A DNA stretch of 64,000 nucleotides from contig NZ_CP067019.1 of NCBI RefSeq assembly GCF_016599715.1, positions 2,790,001 through 2,854,000 on the forward strand, in the 5' to 3' direction. This DNA is from Acinetobacter sp. CS-2. GTDB taxonomy: Bacteria; Pseudomonadota; Gammaproteobacteria; Pseudomonadales; Moraxellaceae. The stretch's first letter is position 1. Every line of letters starts with the position of its first letter. The notes beneath the pieces are model-generated. The model saw only the letters and a list, made by a program, of their open reading frames with translations. It had not been told where the DNA came from and did not search any database. Positions 9,040-17,426 of the stretch are shown one piece after another. A program made the translations under genes and the position numbers.

Positions 9040-10095
9040 TTAAGAGGATGCAGCAGTCTCATTTTCAGTAAATAAATCATCCAGTTCTGCAGAACTATCC
9101 TGATCATCCCAGAAACGTTGCATACCATCATCACTGGAGCGGATGCCAGTATGTTCAGTCCAGTAACGGTCTGAAATCCCCTGCACCATATTTTGCGCCA
9201 TACTGTCTACCAGTCTGAACTGTGGATTAACCGGTTTTTCTTCAGAGCGGGCTGTGGCAAATGCTTTCAGTGCATCACGAATCTTGGCATCATCGCCACT
9301 GGCTTGAGCTGCGACCGCATACAGGGCATGTGACAAGCGTACACCTTTTTGTTCACCCAGTTGCACCGACTGTTTTAAAGTCTGATAAGGATCGGGCTTA
9401 CCATCTCCCGCACCTGGCAACAAGGTCCAAATGACTGCACGTGCAGCTTCTGGCGCACCCCAGAATTTTGCATTATCCAGGCACACCATGCCACGTTCTA
9501 CAACGGCAGCAATATCTTTCGGCACATTGACGGCACCGCCAGAATTAATGTCATTGGTCATGGCCTGTAAGCCACTGATCATTCCCATTAAATATACCGT
9601 TTGATCGAGGTCACTTTTCATTCTTGGGCACCCATCACCTAGGGCCTTGTTATATTTTGTTGCCCAACGCTTTTCTAATAGCTGGTAGCCTGCATACTGA
9701 CGCTGTGCGGCAATGGCAGCCCAGCGTTTTTGCTGGATACGGGCATCTTGTGCTTCTGAAACTTGCCCCGCTTTAGAGGCGCGTAAATAATGCAATTCTG
9801 CTTCCAATGCCTGATTTTCAGCACAAATTCCTGATGAAGCATATAAAAGAACCGCAATACGGGTTGGGTCTGCACCCATATCTTTGGTGGACATAATAGC
9901 AGGCGTTAAGGCATTGCCTGAATTGCACGCCATATCGGCATCATCCATGGCCAAGATAGGCGGTACAATATGTTTCTCACTAAAACCCAGGGCAATGTTT
10001 GCCCCTGATTTAACCACTTGAGAACAACCTGATAATAAAGAACCTGTAACGATAATGACTGCCATACCCTGGCATATTTTTTGGACTTGCGACAT
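9040..10095 (-). CDS. Helical-repeat lipoprotein, possible TRAP-associated TatT-like protein
   Basis: This is a 351-residue protein. Residues 1-24 form a lipoprotein signal with lipobox LLSGC, so it should be anchored in the outer membrane or periplasmic face. The rest is almost wholly helical with alanine-rich paired helices, resembling tetratricopeptide-like folds. The arrangement recalls TatT, a helical lipoprotein that works with TRAP transporters; a TRAP permease two genes downstream on the same strand supports this, but the family assignment is inference. The start at 10095 follows a clear AGGA-type site and gives a clean signal peptide, while an upstream ATG at 10152 does not. Confidence 0.6.
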   Translation of the reverse strand: MSQVQKICQGMAVIIVTGSLLSGCSQVVKSGANIALGFSEKHIVPPILAMDDADMACNSGNALTPAIMSTKDMGADPTRIAVLLYASSGICAENQALEAELHYLRASKAGQVSEAQDARIQQKRWAAIAAQRQYAGYQLLEKRWATKYNKALGDGCPRMKSDLDQTVYLMGMISGLQAMTNDINSGGAVNVPKDIAAVVERGMVCLDNAKFWGAPEAARAVIWTLLPGAGDGKPDPYQTLKQSVQLGEQKGVRLSHALYAVAAQASGDDAKIRDALKAFATARSEEKPVNPQFRLVDSMAQNMVQGISDRYWTEHTGIRSSDDGMQRFWDDQDSSAELDDLFTENETAASS

Positions 10096-10251
10096 TTTCC
10101 TGTCCTCTATAATTGTGTTTATGTCCATAGCACCTAAACATAGCAGATGCAAAATTTGAATAAAAGAGTATTCACTCTAATTTGGTTTGCTACTGTGCCA
10201 CGAAATGACGTACGGAAAATTGACTGTATTCCATCAAGTTAAAAATTTTGG

Positions 10252-10293
10252 GCAAAAAAAAGTAGCATTGCGACGGTTCGGCACATGCTACTT
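10252..10293 (-). terminator. Rho-independent terminator of the 36-residue peptide gene
   Basis: On the minus strand AGTAGCAT and ATGCTACT form an 8-bp stem with a 16-base loop, followed by a run of at least seven T residues. Confidence 0.75.
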
Positions 10294-10309
10294 ATCAAGG
10301 GGTCAAAGC

Positions 10310-10420
10310 CTAACGGCTTTCATGTTGTGCAAATCGATCCTTCAGCACTGTTCCTAGTCGTCCAATAACAATCGCCAAAACAATTGCTATCACCAGAAAC
10401 ATCCAAGTTGGAATCACCAT
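10310..10420 (-). CDS. Small single-pass membrane peptide (36 residues)
   Basis: The open frame encodes 36 residues. Residues 4-21 form one hydrophobic helix (TWMFLVIAIVLAIVIG), followed by a positively charged tail containing KDRF and ending HESR. A GAGGAAA ribosome binding site sits about 8 bases before the ATG, and a strong terminator follows the stop, so the unit looks like a real monocistronic gene. The topology suggests N-out or membrane-surface anchoring with a cytoplasmic basic tail. I recognise no family. It could be a regulator of a membrane complex, a stress-induced peptide or a hydrophobic toxin; nothing in the sequence decides this. Confidence 0.6.
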   Translation of the reverse strand: MVIPTWMFLVIAIVLAIVIGRLGTVLKDRFAQHESR

Positions 10421-10484
10421 GATGATTTCCTCAGTTGCTGTTGGTAGTTTTAATTTACATTTAGCTGAAATAATTCACTGGAAA

Positions 10485-10611
10485 AATTGTCTGACAATTG
10501 CAACATTTGTGATTTTTCTCATCCAACTGTCTTACAAAGAACAAAAAATATAACTATATATTTGATTATAAATAATTTAATTAAAATAAATTTTATACAA
10601 CTGTCTAACAA
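10485..10611 (-). promoter_or_regulatory. Three operator-like repeats upstream of the small membrane peptide gene
   Basis: A 13-15 bp sequence occurs three times: AATTGTCTGACAATT at 10485-10499 (a perfect palindrome apart from its central base), CAACTGTCTTACAAA at 10524-10538 and CAACTGTCTAACAAT at 10598-10612. The shared core is TGTCTNACAA. The pattern TTGT-N-N-N-ACAA is of the kind bound by dimeric repressors such as the FadR branch of the GntR family; that link is inference. The surrounding DNA is very AT-rich. Confidence 0.4.
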
Positions 10612-10998
10612 TTAGCTTAATTTAGCCAGTTTTTTCAGTGCTTTCCATTGCTTAAAAGGCAATTGATCAACCCAAATCAAGAGTGGCTTCTCCTGAAAAT
10701 GCTGGAAATACACCACAATATAAAGCTGATGATCAATCAAATGACTAACCGACACACGTTTAACCTGTTGCGATTTTAAATGCGACAGTGACCATTCACG
10801 TGCATGCAAATGTTCCAGACAGATCGGTTGAGGGACTTTCAAGCCATAGGCATAGGTCAGCACACCCAACAAAATACACAGCAACCATAACCATGCTGGC
10901 AAGAGCTGCTGCAAAAGTACAATGAGTAAAGTAAAAACAGTCAGCTGAAATACAAATGCCAGACGGCTGCGTTTCAGCTGAAAACAACGGTTAGCCAT
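10612..10998 (-). CDS. YgfX (CptA)-like membrane protein
   Basis: This 128-residue protein has two adjacent transmembrane helices at about residues 14-52, followed by a soluble beta-rich domain. It matches the layout of the YgfX family, encoded next to sdhE in many gammaproteobacteria. E. coli YgfX has been described as a toxin acting on cytoskeletal proteins and is also linked to SdhE; which applies here is unknown. It overlaps the 3' end of sdhE by 8 bases, so the two are translationally coupled. Confidence 0.7.
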   Translation of the reverse strand: MANRCFQLKRSRLAFVFQLTVFTLLIVLLQQLLPAWLWLLCILLGVLTYAYGLKVPQPICLEHLHAREWSLSHLKSQQVKRVSVSHLIDHQLYIVVYFQHFQEKPLLIWVDQLPFKQWKALKKLAKLS

Positions 10999-11248
10999 GA
11001 ACGTAATGTTTCAACTTGGCAATCAAGGCTCTCATTTCCGGACGTGGCGGTTCAGACACTTCCATAAACCAATCTAACAGATCTGGGTCCTCTTGCGCGA
11101 CCAACTCAGCAAAAGTTTCTTTCTCTGCTGCATCTGCCTGTAGATAATAATTTTTTACATAAGGGTCAAAATAAACATCAATCTCTTTTAAACCGCGACG
11201 AGCACGATAAATGACTTTGCGTTCTTCCAAGCTGATTTCTTCGCTCAT
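10991..11248 (-). CDS. sdhE: Succinate dehydrogenase flavinylation factor SdhE
   Basis: This 85-residue all-helical cytoplasmic protein helps attach FAD covalently to the succinate dehydrogenase flavoprotein. It has the family signature RRGLKE (about residues 17-22), which contains the functional RGxxE motif, and the acidic DPDLLDWF segment. The length is typical (80-90). It overlaps the ygfX-like gene by 8 bases, the usual arrangement. It was formerly called YgfY/CptB and described as an antitoxin. Confidence 0.9.
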   Translation of the reverse strand: MSEEISLEERKVIYRARRGLKEIDVYFDPYVKNYYLQADAAEKETFAELVAQEDPDLLDWFMEVSEPPRPEMRALIAKLKHYVHG

Positions 11249-11422
11249 AGCTAGCTCCCCAACAGTGTGAAATTTTTTGCTAGTTTACCCTATCCATCCC
11301 CTCTATTTCGAGCCATTTGCCCGAATTGACCAAATTCATCATTTTATCTGTACATTTGAGCATTCATCTCATTGTCGCTTATGCCTCAATCTTTTAATTT
11401 TTATCAAACAACATATTTCTAG

Positions 11423-12610
11423 ATGGACACAATAATAATGCAATCAGCTGCGATCCGACCTTTAGCCAATATGCTGCCCCGTCATTTGTTTAATGCAGAA
11501 CATGAAGCTTTCCGTGAAACGGTACGCAAATTTTATGAAAAGGAAGTGGTTCCCAATACTGCCAGATATGAACAGCAACAGCATGTCGACCGGGATTTGT
11601 GGAACAAGGCCGGTGCACTGGGCTTACTTTGTGCCACCATGCCGGAACAATACGGAGGTTCGGGTGTAGACCGTCTTTACAGTATGATCCTGATTGAAGA
11701 ACAGGCTTATGCCATGGATTCATCCACAGGCTTTTCGCTACATTCGGATATTGTGGCCAATTACATCTGCAATTTTGGCAATGAGAAGCAGAAGTCAAAT
11801 TGGCTCCCCAAAATGGCTTCGGGTGAAACAGTGACTGCAATTGCCATGACCGAACCCGGAACTGGATCTAACCTGCAAGCAGTACGTACCTCTGCTATTT
11901 TAGATGGCAGTGATTATGTCATCAATGGTTCCAAAATTTTTATCACCAATGGTTACCTGTGTGACATGGTGATTGTGGTCTGCAAAACGGGCAGCAGTGA
12001 TAAAGGTTCAGCCAACCTGTCCTTAATCATGGTTGAGGCAGATCGTGCCGGTTTCAGTAAAGGCGAACCTTTAAATAAAATCGGCATGAAAGGACAAGAT
12101 ACCTGTGAATTGTTCTTTGATAATGTCCGCGTGCCCAAAGAAAATTTACTCGGTATGGAAGGTATGGGATTTATAATGCTGATGAAAGAACTGGCATGGG
12201 AGCGCATGTTGGTCGCCATCATTTGTCAGGCGGGAGCCGAAGCAGCATTCGCGCATACCGTGCAATACACCAAACAGCGACAAGCTTTCGGCAAGCCGAT
12301 CAGTGCTTTTCAAAATACCCGCTTTAAACTGGCAGAATTACGCACTGAAATTGATTTCTGTCGTGCTTATTTAGACCGTTGTATGGAATTACAGCTTGAA
12401 GAAAAATTGGGTATTGATGCAGCTGCTGCTGCGAAGTACAAAATTTCCGAAATGTTTTCTAAAGTCGTGGATGAATGCCTACAGCTGCATGGCGGTTATG
12501 GCTACATGATGGAATACCCGATTGCACGCGCCTATATTGATAACCGTGCCAATCGCATTTACGCTGGTACCAATGAAATCATGAAAGAATTGATTTCACG
12601 TTCGCTATAA
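11423..12610 (+). CDS. Acyl-CoA dehydrogenase
   Basis: This 395-residue flavoprotein of the acyl-CoA dehydrogenase family catalyses alpha,beta-dehydrogenation of a CoA thioester. The family motifs are present: AMTEPGTGSNLQ (about residue 146) in the FAD/substrate region, GYGYMMEYPIARAYID near the C-terminus, and RIYAGTNEIMKELISR, the usual end signature. The catalytic glutamate cannot be placed reliably. Two start codons are possible, 11423 and 11438, neither with a clear ribosome binding site. Its substrate is unknown; the convergent neighbour is an alkane monooxygenase, which would fit fatty-acid breakdown, but no operon link exists. Confidence 0.88.
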   Translation: MDTIIMQSAAIRPLANMLPRHLFNAEHEAFRETVRKFYEKEVVPNTARYEQQQHVDRDLWNKAGALGLLCATMPEQYGGSGVDRLYSMILIEEQAYAMDSSTGFSLHSDIVANYICNFGNEKQKSNWLPKMASGETVTAIAMTEPGTGSNLQAVRTSAILDGSDYVINGSKIFITNGYLCDMVIVVCKTGSSDKGSANLSLIMVEADRAGFSKGEPLNKIGMKGQDTCELFFDNVRVPKENLLGMEGMGFIMLMKELAWERMLVAIICQAGAEAAFAHTVQYTKQRQAFGKPISAFQNTRFKLAELRTEIDFCRAYLDRCMELQLEEKLGIDAAAAAKYKISEMFSKVVDECLQLHGGYGYMMEYPIARAYIDNRANRIYAGTNEIMKELISRSL

Positions 12611-12711
12611 TCAACATTTATTTCTATGCCGGTTCAATGCTTGGTGCTCTATCTGTAGCAGCTTGCAGCAGAATAAAAGCTGACAACTTGAACCCATAAT
12701 TCAATAGGTAT

Positions 12712-12742
12712 AAAAGAGGGAGCATTACTGCTCCCTCTTCAA
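12712..12742 (-). terminator. Terminator between acyl-CoA dehydrogenase and almA
   Basis: GAGGGAGCA / TGCTCCCTC forms a GC-rich stem with a TTAC loop. T runs lie on the minus-strand side and A runs on the other, so it may work in both directions. Confidence 0.8.
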
Positions 12743-12759
12743 AAAATAATGAAATTCAA

Positions 12760-14256
12760 TTATGAGACTAAACGCGGTGTCGCACTTTTCTTATCTTGTT
12801 GCTCACGTTTATGAAATTTAAGCACACCATCATCAAAGCGTGCATGCTTTAATTGTTTACGGTCAGCCAGATAATTATTGGATACACTCCAAGGTACATG
12901 CTTGCCCTGCTTCGGCATCACATCAGCAGCACGGGCAATATAACCTGAAGTCAGACTACCCATCACCGTATCTTCCATCAGCTCGGTCGCATCGCCTTTT
13001 GGGATCACTTCATCATAGCCATTTTTGTCCATATAATTGATCATACGACAGATATAATCTGCTGCAATATCGACTTTCAGCGTCCAGGATGCATTGATAT
13101 AGCCAATAATCATCGCCATGTTCGGCACATCACTGACCATGATGCCCTGATACAGCATATGTTGAGAGGTATTCATCGGCTTGCCATCAATCGTGGCCTG
13201 AATCCCACCTAAAATTTGAATATTCAAACCTGTTGCAGAAACAATAATTTCCGCATCCAAATGTTTACCAGACTTTAACTGAATACCCATTTCAGTAAAT
13301 TTTTCAATTTGATCCGTTTCAACTGAAGCACGGCCTTCACGCAGAATTTTAAACAGATCACCATCCGGTACCACACATAAACGCTGATCCCAAGGTTCAT
13401 AGTTCGGGGTAAAGTGTTTCATATCCACCTTACCTTTAAGCTGAAACTGCACTGACTTCAGCAACAGTGTTTTCAGCAGTTTCGGCTGTTTCTGTGCCAG
13501 AGCATAAATACCGCGTTGCATACCAATATTACGTGCACGCGTTAATTTATAGGCCAGATCTTCCGGTAAGATCTTACGCATTTTGTCATAGACCAGATCA
13601 ATTGACGGCACAGAGGCAATATAGGTTGGGGAGCGTTGCAGCATGGTGACATGCGCTGCACCACCTTTCGCCATGGCTGGCACTAAGGTAATCGCTGTGG
13701 CTCCACTACCAATAATTACGACCTTTTTACCAGAATAATCTAGCTGCTCAGGCCAATGTTGCGGATGAATAAACTCGCCTTTAAATTCAGACTGATTTGG
13801 AAATTCAGGTTGGAACCCCTGATCGTAATTATAATAACCTGTGCAACCTAAAACAAAATTGGTCACCCAGGTTTGCTTTTTTTGAGCTGCATCTTCAATT
13901 TCAACCACCCACTTTTTAGTAGCCGAATTATAATTCGCCGCCAAAACCCGATGCTGAAAATGGATTTTATTTTTAAGCTGATACTCGTCAATCACTTCAG
14001 ATAAATAATTTTTGATGGATGGACCATCCGCCAAGACGCTGTCTTTTTGCCACGGCTTAAAATTAAAACCAAAGGTCGACATATCTGAATCGGAGCGGAT
14101 TCCCGGATATTTGAATAAATCCCAAGTTCCGCCAAAACTTTCACGACGCTCAATAATTTCAAACTGGCGTTGTGGGCAATTTTTCGAAAGATGAACAGCT
14201 AGACCAATACCCGAAATACCGGCACCGACAATCAACACATCAATATGTTTTTCCAT
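12760..14256 (-). CDS. almA: Flavin-binding monooxygenase, AlmA-like (long-chain alkane oxidation)
   Basis: This 498-residue FAD/NADPH monooxygenase has an N-terminal FAD-binding GAGISG motif (residues 11-16), a second Rossmann motif GSGATA (about residue 188), and the class B/Baeyer-Villiger fingerprint FKGEFIHPQHWP between them, which fits FxGxxxHxxxW(P/D). Length and N-terminal sequence closely resemble Acinetobacter AlmA, which acts on alkanes longer than about C30; a general Baeyer-Villiger role is the alternative. The IS66 element ends 112 bp upstream of the start codon and may cut off or replace upstream regulatory DNA. Confidence 0.78.
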   Translation of the reverse strand: MEKHIDVLIVGAGISGIGLAVHLSKNCPQRQFEIIERRESFGGTWDLFKYPGIRSDSDMSTFGFNFKPWQKDSVLADGPSIKNYLSEVIDEYQLKNKIHFQHRVLAANYNSATKKWVVEIEDAAQKKQTWVTNFVLGCTGYYNYDQGFQPEFPNQSEFKGEFIHPQHWPEQLDYSGKKVVIIGSGATAITLVPAMAKGGAAHVTMLQRSPTYIASVPSIDLVYDKMRKILPEDLAYKLTRARNIGMQRGIYALAQKQPKLLKTLLLKSVQFQLKGKVDMKHFTPNYEPWDQRLCVVPDGDLFKILREGRASVETDQIEKFTEMGIQLKSGKHLDAEIIVSATGLNIQILGGIQATIDGKPMNTSQHMLYQGIMVSDVPNMAMIIGYINASWTLKVDIAADYICRMINYMDKNGYDEVIPKGDATELMEDTVMGSLTSGYIARAADVMPKQGKHVPWSVSNNYLADRKQLKHARFDDGVLKFHKREQQDKKSATPRLVS

Positions 14257-14360
14257 GTTCTTTTTATAACCTGTTTAAGCTTTATTTTATTAAACCATAA
14301 AATTGACAATACTCAATGTCAAGTTTGTATGAAAGTCATAAAAAATATGTCAGTTCAGGA

Positions 14361-14368
14361 CAAAAGTT
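14361..14368. repeat. Left target site duplication of the IS66 element
   Basis: CAAAAGTT here is repeated exactly at 16944-16951. Eight base pairs is the size expected for IS66-family insertion. Confidence 0.93.
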
Positions 14369-14454
14369 GTAAGCGTCCGCTGAACACACCTTCTGAATTC
14401 ATCCTATAAGCCTTAATTTAGTCCCCACTTAGAAACAAGTGGGGACTAAAATTT

Positions 14455-14838
14455 ATGACTACAAATCATCAGACATCCATCGCATCTCTTGCGAAAAAAC
14501 GAAGAACATACAGTGCTGAATTTAAACAGCAGATCGTTCAGGCTTGTAAAGCACCGGACGTTTCAATTGCTTCAGTCGCTTTGCAACATGGATTGAATAC
14601 AAATCTTGTATCCAAATGGATTCGCTTAATTGATGCTAAGCCAGGGAGTGATCGCTCACCACTACCGAATAAACCTGCATTTATTGCCTTATCTTGCTCT
14701 GCACCATTAGATCCTACTCCTACTGACATGTTAAAAGTTCAAATTACTTTACCCCACTCAAAAGCAGAAATTGGCTTGAAATGGCAAGTATCAGAAATAC
14801 CTGCCTTGGCAAAATTACTCAAGGTGCTGGCAACATGA
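14455..14838 (+). CDS. tnpA: IS66 accessory protein TnpA
   Basis: This 127-residue protein has an N-terminal helix-turn-helix (RRTYSAEFKQQIVQACK, then VALQHGLNTNLVSKWIR at about residues 42-58), as in the first ORF of IS66 elements and in IS3-type DNA-binding proteins. It is needed with TnpB for transposition, though its exact role is not known. Its stop codon overlaps the start of tnpB in an ATGA junction, so the two are translationally coupled. Confidence 0.92.
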   Translation: MTTNHQTSIASLAKKRRTYSAEFKQQIVQACKAPDVSIASVALQHGLNTNLVSKWIRLIDAKPGSDRSPLPNKPAFIALSCSAPLDPTPTDMLKVQITLPHSKAEIGLKWQVSEIPALAKLLKVLAT

Positions 14839-15170
14839 TCCGTATCGATGAAATCTGGCTTTCTACCCAACCTCTGGATATGCGAGCAGGGATGGATACT
14901 GTCATGGCTCAGGTGGTGAGAGCCTTTGGCTACATTAAACCGCATTGTGCTTACCTGTTCTGTAATAAACGTGGCCATCGCATGAAAGTGCTGGTACATG
15001 ATGGACTGGGCATCTGGCTGTGTGCCCGGCGGCTGGAACAGGGAAAATTCCACTGGGCTAAAGTTCACCAGGGTGAAAGCGTAGCTCTCAACCCGGAACA
15101 GTTACAGGCATTAATCCAGGGTTTGCCTTGGCAGCGCATTGGACGACAGCAGGTGGTCACGATGCTCTAA
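14835..15170 (+). CDS. tnpB: IS66 accessory protein TnpB
   Basis: This 111-residue protein is typical of the second IS66 ORF, with the conserved DMRAGMDT near the N-terminus and NKRGHRMKVLVHDGLGIWLCARRLEQGKF in the middle (seen here in pieces; about residues 43-70). Its function in transposition is unknown. The ATG at 14835 overlaps the tnpA stop by four bases; a longer frame upstream of it would overlap tnpA more and is not supported. It is unrelated to the IS200/IS605 nuclease that is also called TnpB. Confidence 0.92.
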   Translation: MIRIDEIWLSTQPLDMRAGMDTVMAQVVRAFGYIKPHCAYLFCNKRGHRMKVLVHDGLGIWLCARRLEQGKFHWAKVHQGESVALNPEQLQALIQGLPWQRIGRQQVVTML

Positions 15171-15244
15171 ACCAAGCTCGGCTATTCTGCCATCCTCCAA
15201 ACGTTCTATTTCATTCTTCTCATGACCTCAGGCATACTGCGGTC

Positions 15245-16912
15245 ATGAATACGCTGCCAGATTTAAGCCAACTGACCCATGAACAACTGCTGGAATTCAC
15301 CCGGCAGTTGGCGATGCAGCATCAACAACTCGCAGAAGATAAACAACAATTAGATGCTCAAGTTCAACATCTGGAAGTATCAAATCAACAATTAGATGCC
15401 AAAGTTCAACATCTTGAAGTCACCAATCAGCAATTAGATTCTAAAGTTCAGCATCTTTCTATTCTCAATCAAAAATACGAGCATGAACTGGCGCTGTTTA
15501 AACAGCATAAATTCGGCAGTAAAAACGAACATCTCACCGCAAAACAAATCCATCTGTGGGATGAGGCGGTCGAAGAAGATATCGCAGCCGTTGATCTGGA
15601 ATTAGAACGATTAAATGCAGATAAAACCCATGCAGCGACACAGAAAGCCACAGTCAACAAACCTAAACGTCGACTGCTGCCAGATCATCTACACACCATC
15701 CGTATTGAGCATGAACCTGCATCAACCCAATGCAGTTGTGGCTGCCAGTTACGTCGTATCGGCGAAGATATCAGTGAAAAACTGCATTTCAGACCGGCAC
15801 AGTTCTATAAGGAACAGCATGTGCGTGGTAAATGGGTCTGTGATCAGTGTGACACCCTGACTCAGCAAGCGATGCCCGCCTATGTGATTGATAAAGGCAT
15901 TGCTTCACCTGAACTGCTCAGCCATGTGTTGGTATCGAAGTATGCCGATCATTTACCGCTGTACCGTCAACGTCTGATCTATCAGCGGGCGGGTATTGAT
16001 TTATCCAGATCAACGTTATCTGACTGGATAGGTCGCTGCGGTGTGGAACTGGAACCTCTGGCTAATGCCTTAAAAGAGGTGGTACTGCAACAGCAGGTGC
16101 TGCATGCAGATGAAACACCGGTCACCATCATGCGGATGGGTGAGAATGAGAAAAAACCGAAGAAAGGTTATGTCTGGGCCTATGCCACCACACAGTACAA
16201 TCCAGTTCAAGCGGTGATCTATGACTTTCAGGATAGCCGTTCAGGTCAGCATGCTGAAGAGTTCCTGAATGGCTGGCAGGGTCATCTGGTTTGTGATGAT
16301 TACAGTGGTTATAAAGCACGCTTTAAATCAGGCCAGGTCATTGAGGTGGGCTGCATGGCCCATGCACGTCGTAAATTCCATGAACTGCATGTAACTGGGA
16401 AAAGTCAGGTCGCTGAACAGGCATTAGTGCTGATTCAGAAACTGTATGCGATAGAAGCCGAACTCAGGAAAAAGACCGATGGTACAGCAGAACACCGCCG
16501 CGAATACCGGCAACAGCATAGTCAACCGGTGATGCAACAACTATATGAATGGCTCAACCAACATCATCTGACGGTGCCATCGAGTTCTCCCACCGCTCGG
16601 GCGATCAACTACAGCCTAAAACGTTGGGAGGCCTTAAGCCGCTATCTGGATGATGGCAATCTACCGATTGACAATAACTGGATTGAGAACCAAATGCGTC
16701 CCTGGGCGTTGGGGCGTAAGAACTGGCTGTTTGCTGGCTCGCTGCGCAGTGGTCAGCGAGCGGCGAATATCATGACTTTAATCCAGTCAGCAAAGCTGAA
16801 TGGCTTGGATCCGTATGCCTATTTAAGTGATGTGCTGAAAAGGTTACCGACACATAAAGTGACCCAAATAGAAGAATTACTGCCACACCGGTGGCAACCC
16901 GACCAAAATTAA
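15245..16912 (+). CDS. tnpC: IS66 DDE transposase TnpC
   Basis: This is a 555-residue transposase. A coiled-coil leucine zipper (about residues 10-85) includes three tandem 14-residue repeats. A zinc-ribbon-like segment CSCGC / CDQC follows at about 160-205. Catalytic acidic residues sit in LHADETPV (about 287), CDDYSGY (about 350) and NNWIENQMRPWALGRKNW (about 478-495). The ATG at 15245 lies 75 bases after tnpB. The frame is open further upstream to 15128, but that would overlap tnpB and lengthen the N-terminus without family support. Confidence 0.93.
   Translation: MNTLPDLSQLTHEQLLEFTRQLAMQHQQLAEDKQQLDAQVQHLEVSNQQLDAKVQHLEVTNQQLDSKVQHLSILNQKYEHELALFKQHKFGSKNEHLTAKQIHLWDEAVEEDIAAVDLELERLNADKTHAATQKATVNKPKRRLLPDHLHTIRIEHEPASTQCSCGCQLRRIGEDISEKLHFRPAQFYKEQHVRGKWVCDQCDTLTQQAMPAYVIDKGIASPELLSHVLVSKYADHLPLYRQRLIYQRAGIDLSRSTLSDWIGRCGVELEPLANALKEVVLQQQVLHADETPVTIMRMGENEKKPKKGYVWAYATTQYNPVQAVIYDFQDSRSGQHAEEFLNGWQGHLVCDDYSGYKARFKSGQVIEVGCMAHARRKFHELHVTGKSQVAEQALVLIQKLYAIEAELRKKTDGTAEHRREYRQQHSQPVMQQLYEWLNQHHLTVPSSSPTARAINYSLKRWEALSRYLDDGNLPIDNNWIENQMRPWALGRKNWLFAGSLRSGQRAANIMTLIQSAKLNGLDPYAYLSDVLKRLPTHKVTQIEELLPHRWQPDQN
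15344..15469 (+). repeat. Three tandem 42-bp repeats inside tnpC
   Basis: The 42-base unit encodes QQLDAQVQHLEVSN and two close variants. Each adds two heptads to the coiled coil. Copy number could vary by slippage. Confidence 0.85.
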
Positions 16913-16943
16913 AAAATAGGTATGGGGTTCAGCGGACGCTTAC

Positions 16944-16951
16944 CAAAAGTT
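16944..16951. repeat. Right target site duplication of the IS66 element
   Basis: CAAAAGTT is identical to the eight bases at 14361-14368. Confidence 0.93.
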
Positions 16952-16984
16952 TAAATTATCAGAGAATTAAAAATCATCAGGCAT

Positions 16985-17015
16985 AAAAAAGACCGGTGAA
17001 ACACCGGTCTTTTTT
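16985..17015 (-). terminator. Terminator of the alpha ribosomal operon
   Basis: GACCGGTG / CACCGGTC is a perfect 8-bp stem with a TTT-containing loop, followed on the minus strand by a T run. It lies 27 bases after rplQ. Confidence 0.88.
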
Positions 17016-17042
17016 AAAACAACTGAAGCTCTTCTTGCGAAA

Positions 17043-17408
17043 TTAGTTAACTTCGCGATCTACTAGCTCAACGTAAGCCATCGGTGCAGCATCACCTGCA
17101 CGGAAGCCCGCTTTAAGAACACGTAGATAACCGCCGTTACGTTCTTTGTAACGAGGGCCAAGAACGGTAAATAATTTACCAACAGTTGCTGCTGAACGAG
17201 TACGAGCAAACGCCAAACGACGGTTTGCAACAGTATCGTTTTTAGCTAAAGTGATTAAAGGCTCAGCTACACGACGTAACTCTTTAGCTTTAGGCACAGT
17301 TGTTTTAATCAACTCGTGCTCGAACAAAGAGTTAGCCATGTTTTGGAACATCGCTTTACGATGACTGCTTGTACGGCCTAATTTCACACCACTATTACGA
17401 TGACGCAT
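17043..17408 (-). CDS. rplQ: Ribosomal protein bL17
   Basis: This 121-residue large-subunit protein opens with [20 protein letters not shown], the bL17 N-terminal signature, and has the [18 protein letters not shown] segment. It binds 23S rRNA near the exit tunnel. It is the last gene of the alpha operon, 18 bases after rpoA, and is followed by the operon terminator. Confidence 0.97.
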   Translation of the reverse strand: MRHRNSGVKLGRTSSHRKAMFQNMANSLFEHELIKTTVPKAKELRRVAEPLITLAKNDTVANRRLAFARTRSAATVGKLFTVLGPRYKERNGGYLRVLKAGFRAGDAAPMAYVELVDREVN

Positions 17409-17426
17409 GGTGATAGTCCTACTTAA

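Larger units (their letters stand above)
14369..16943 (+). mobile_element. Complete IS66-family insertion sequence
   Basis: This 2575-bp element is bounded by inverted repeats beginning GTAAGCGTCCGCTGAAC (left, 14369; right, complement ending 16943). It is flanked by identical 8-bp duplications of CAAAAGTT. It carries the three genes of a full IS66 element, tnpA, tnpB and tnpC, all intact and on the + strand. Intact genes and a perfect duplication suggest recent insertion. It separates the rplQ terminator from the almA upstream region. Confidence 0.95.
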
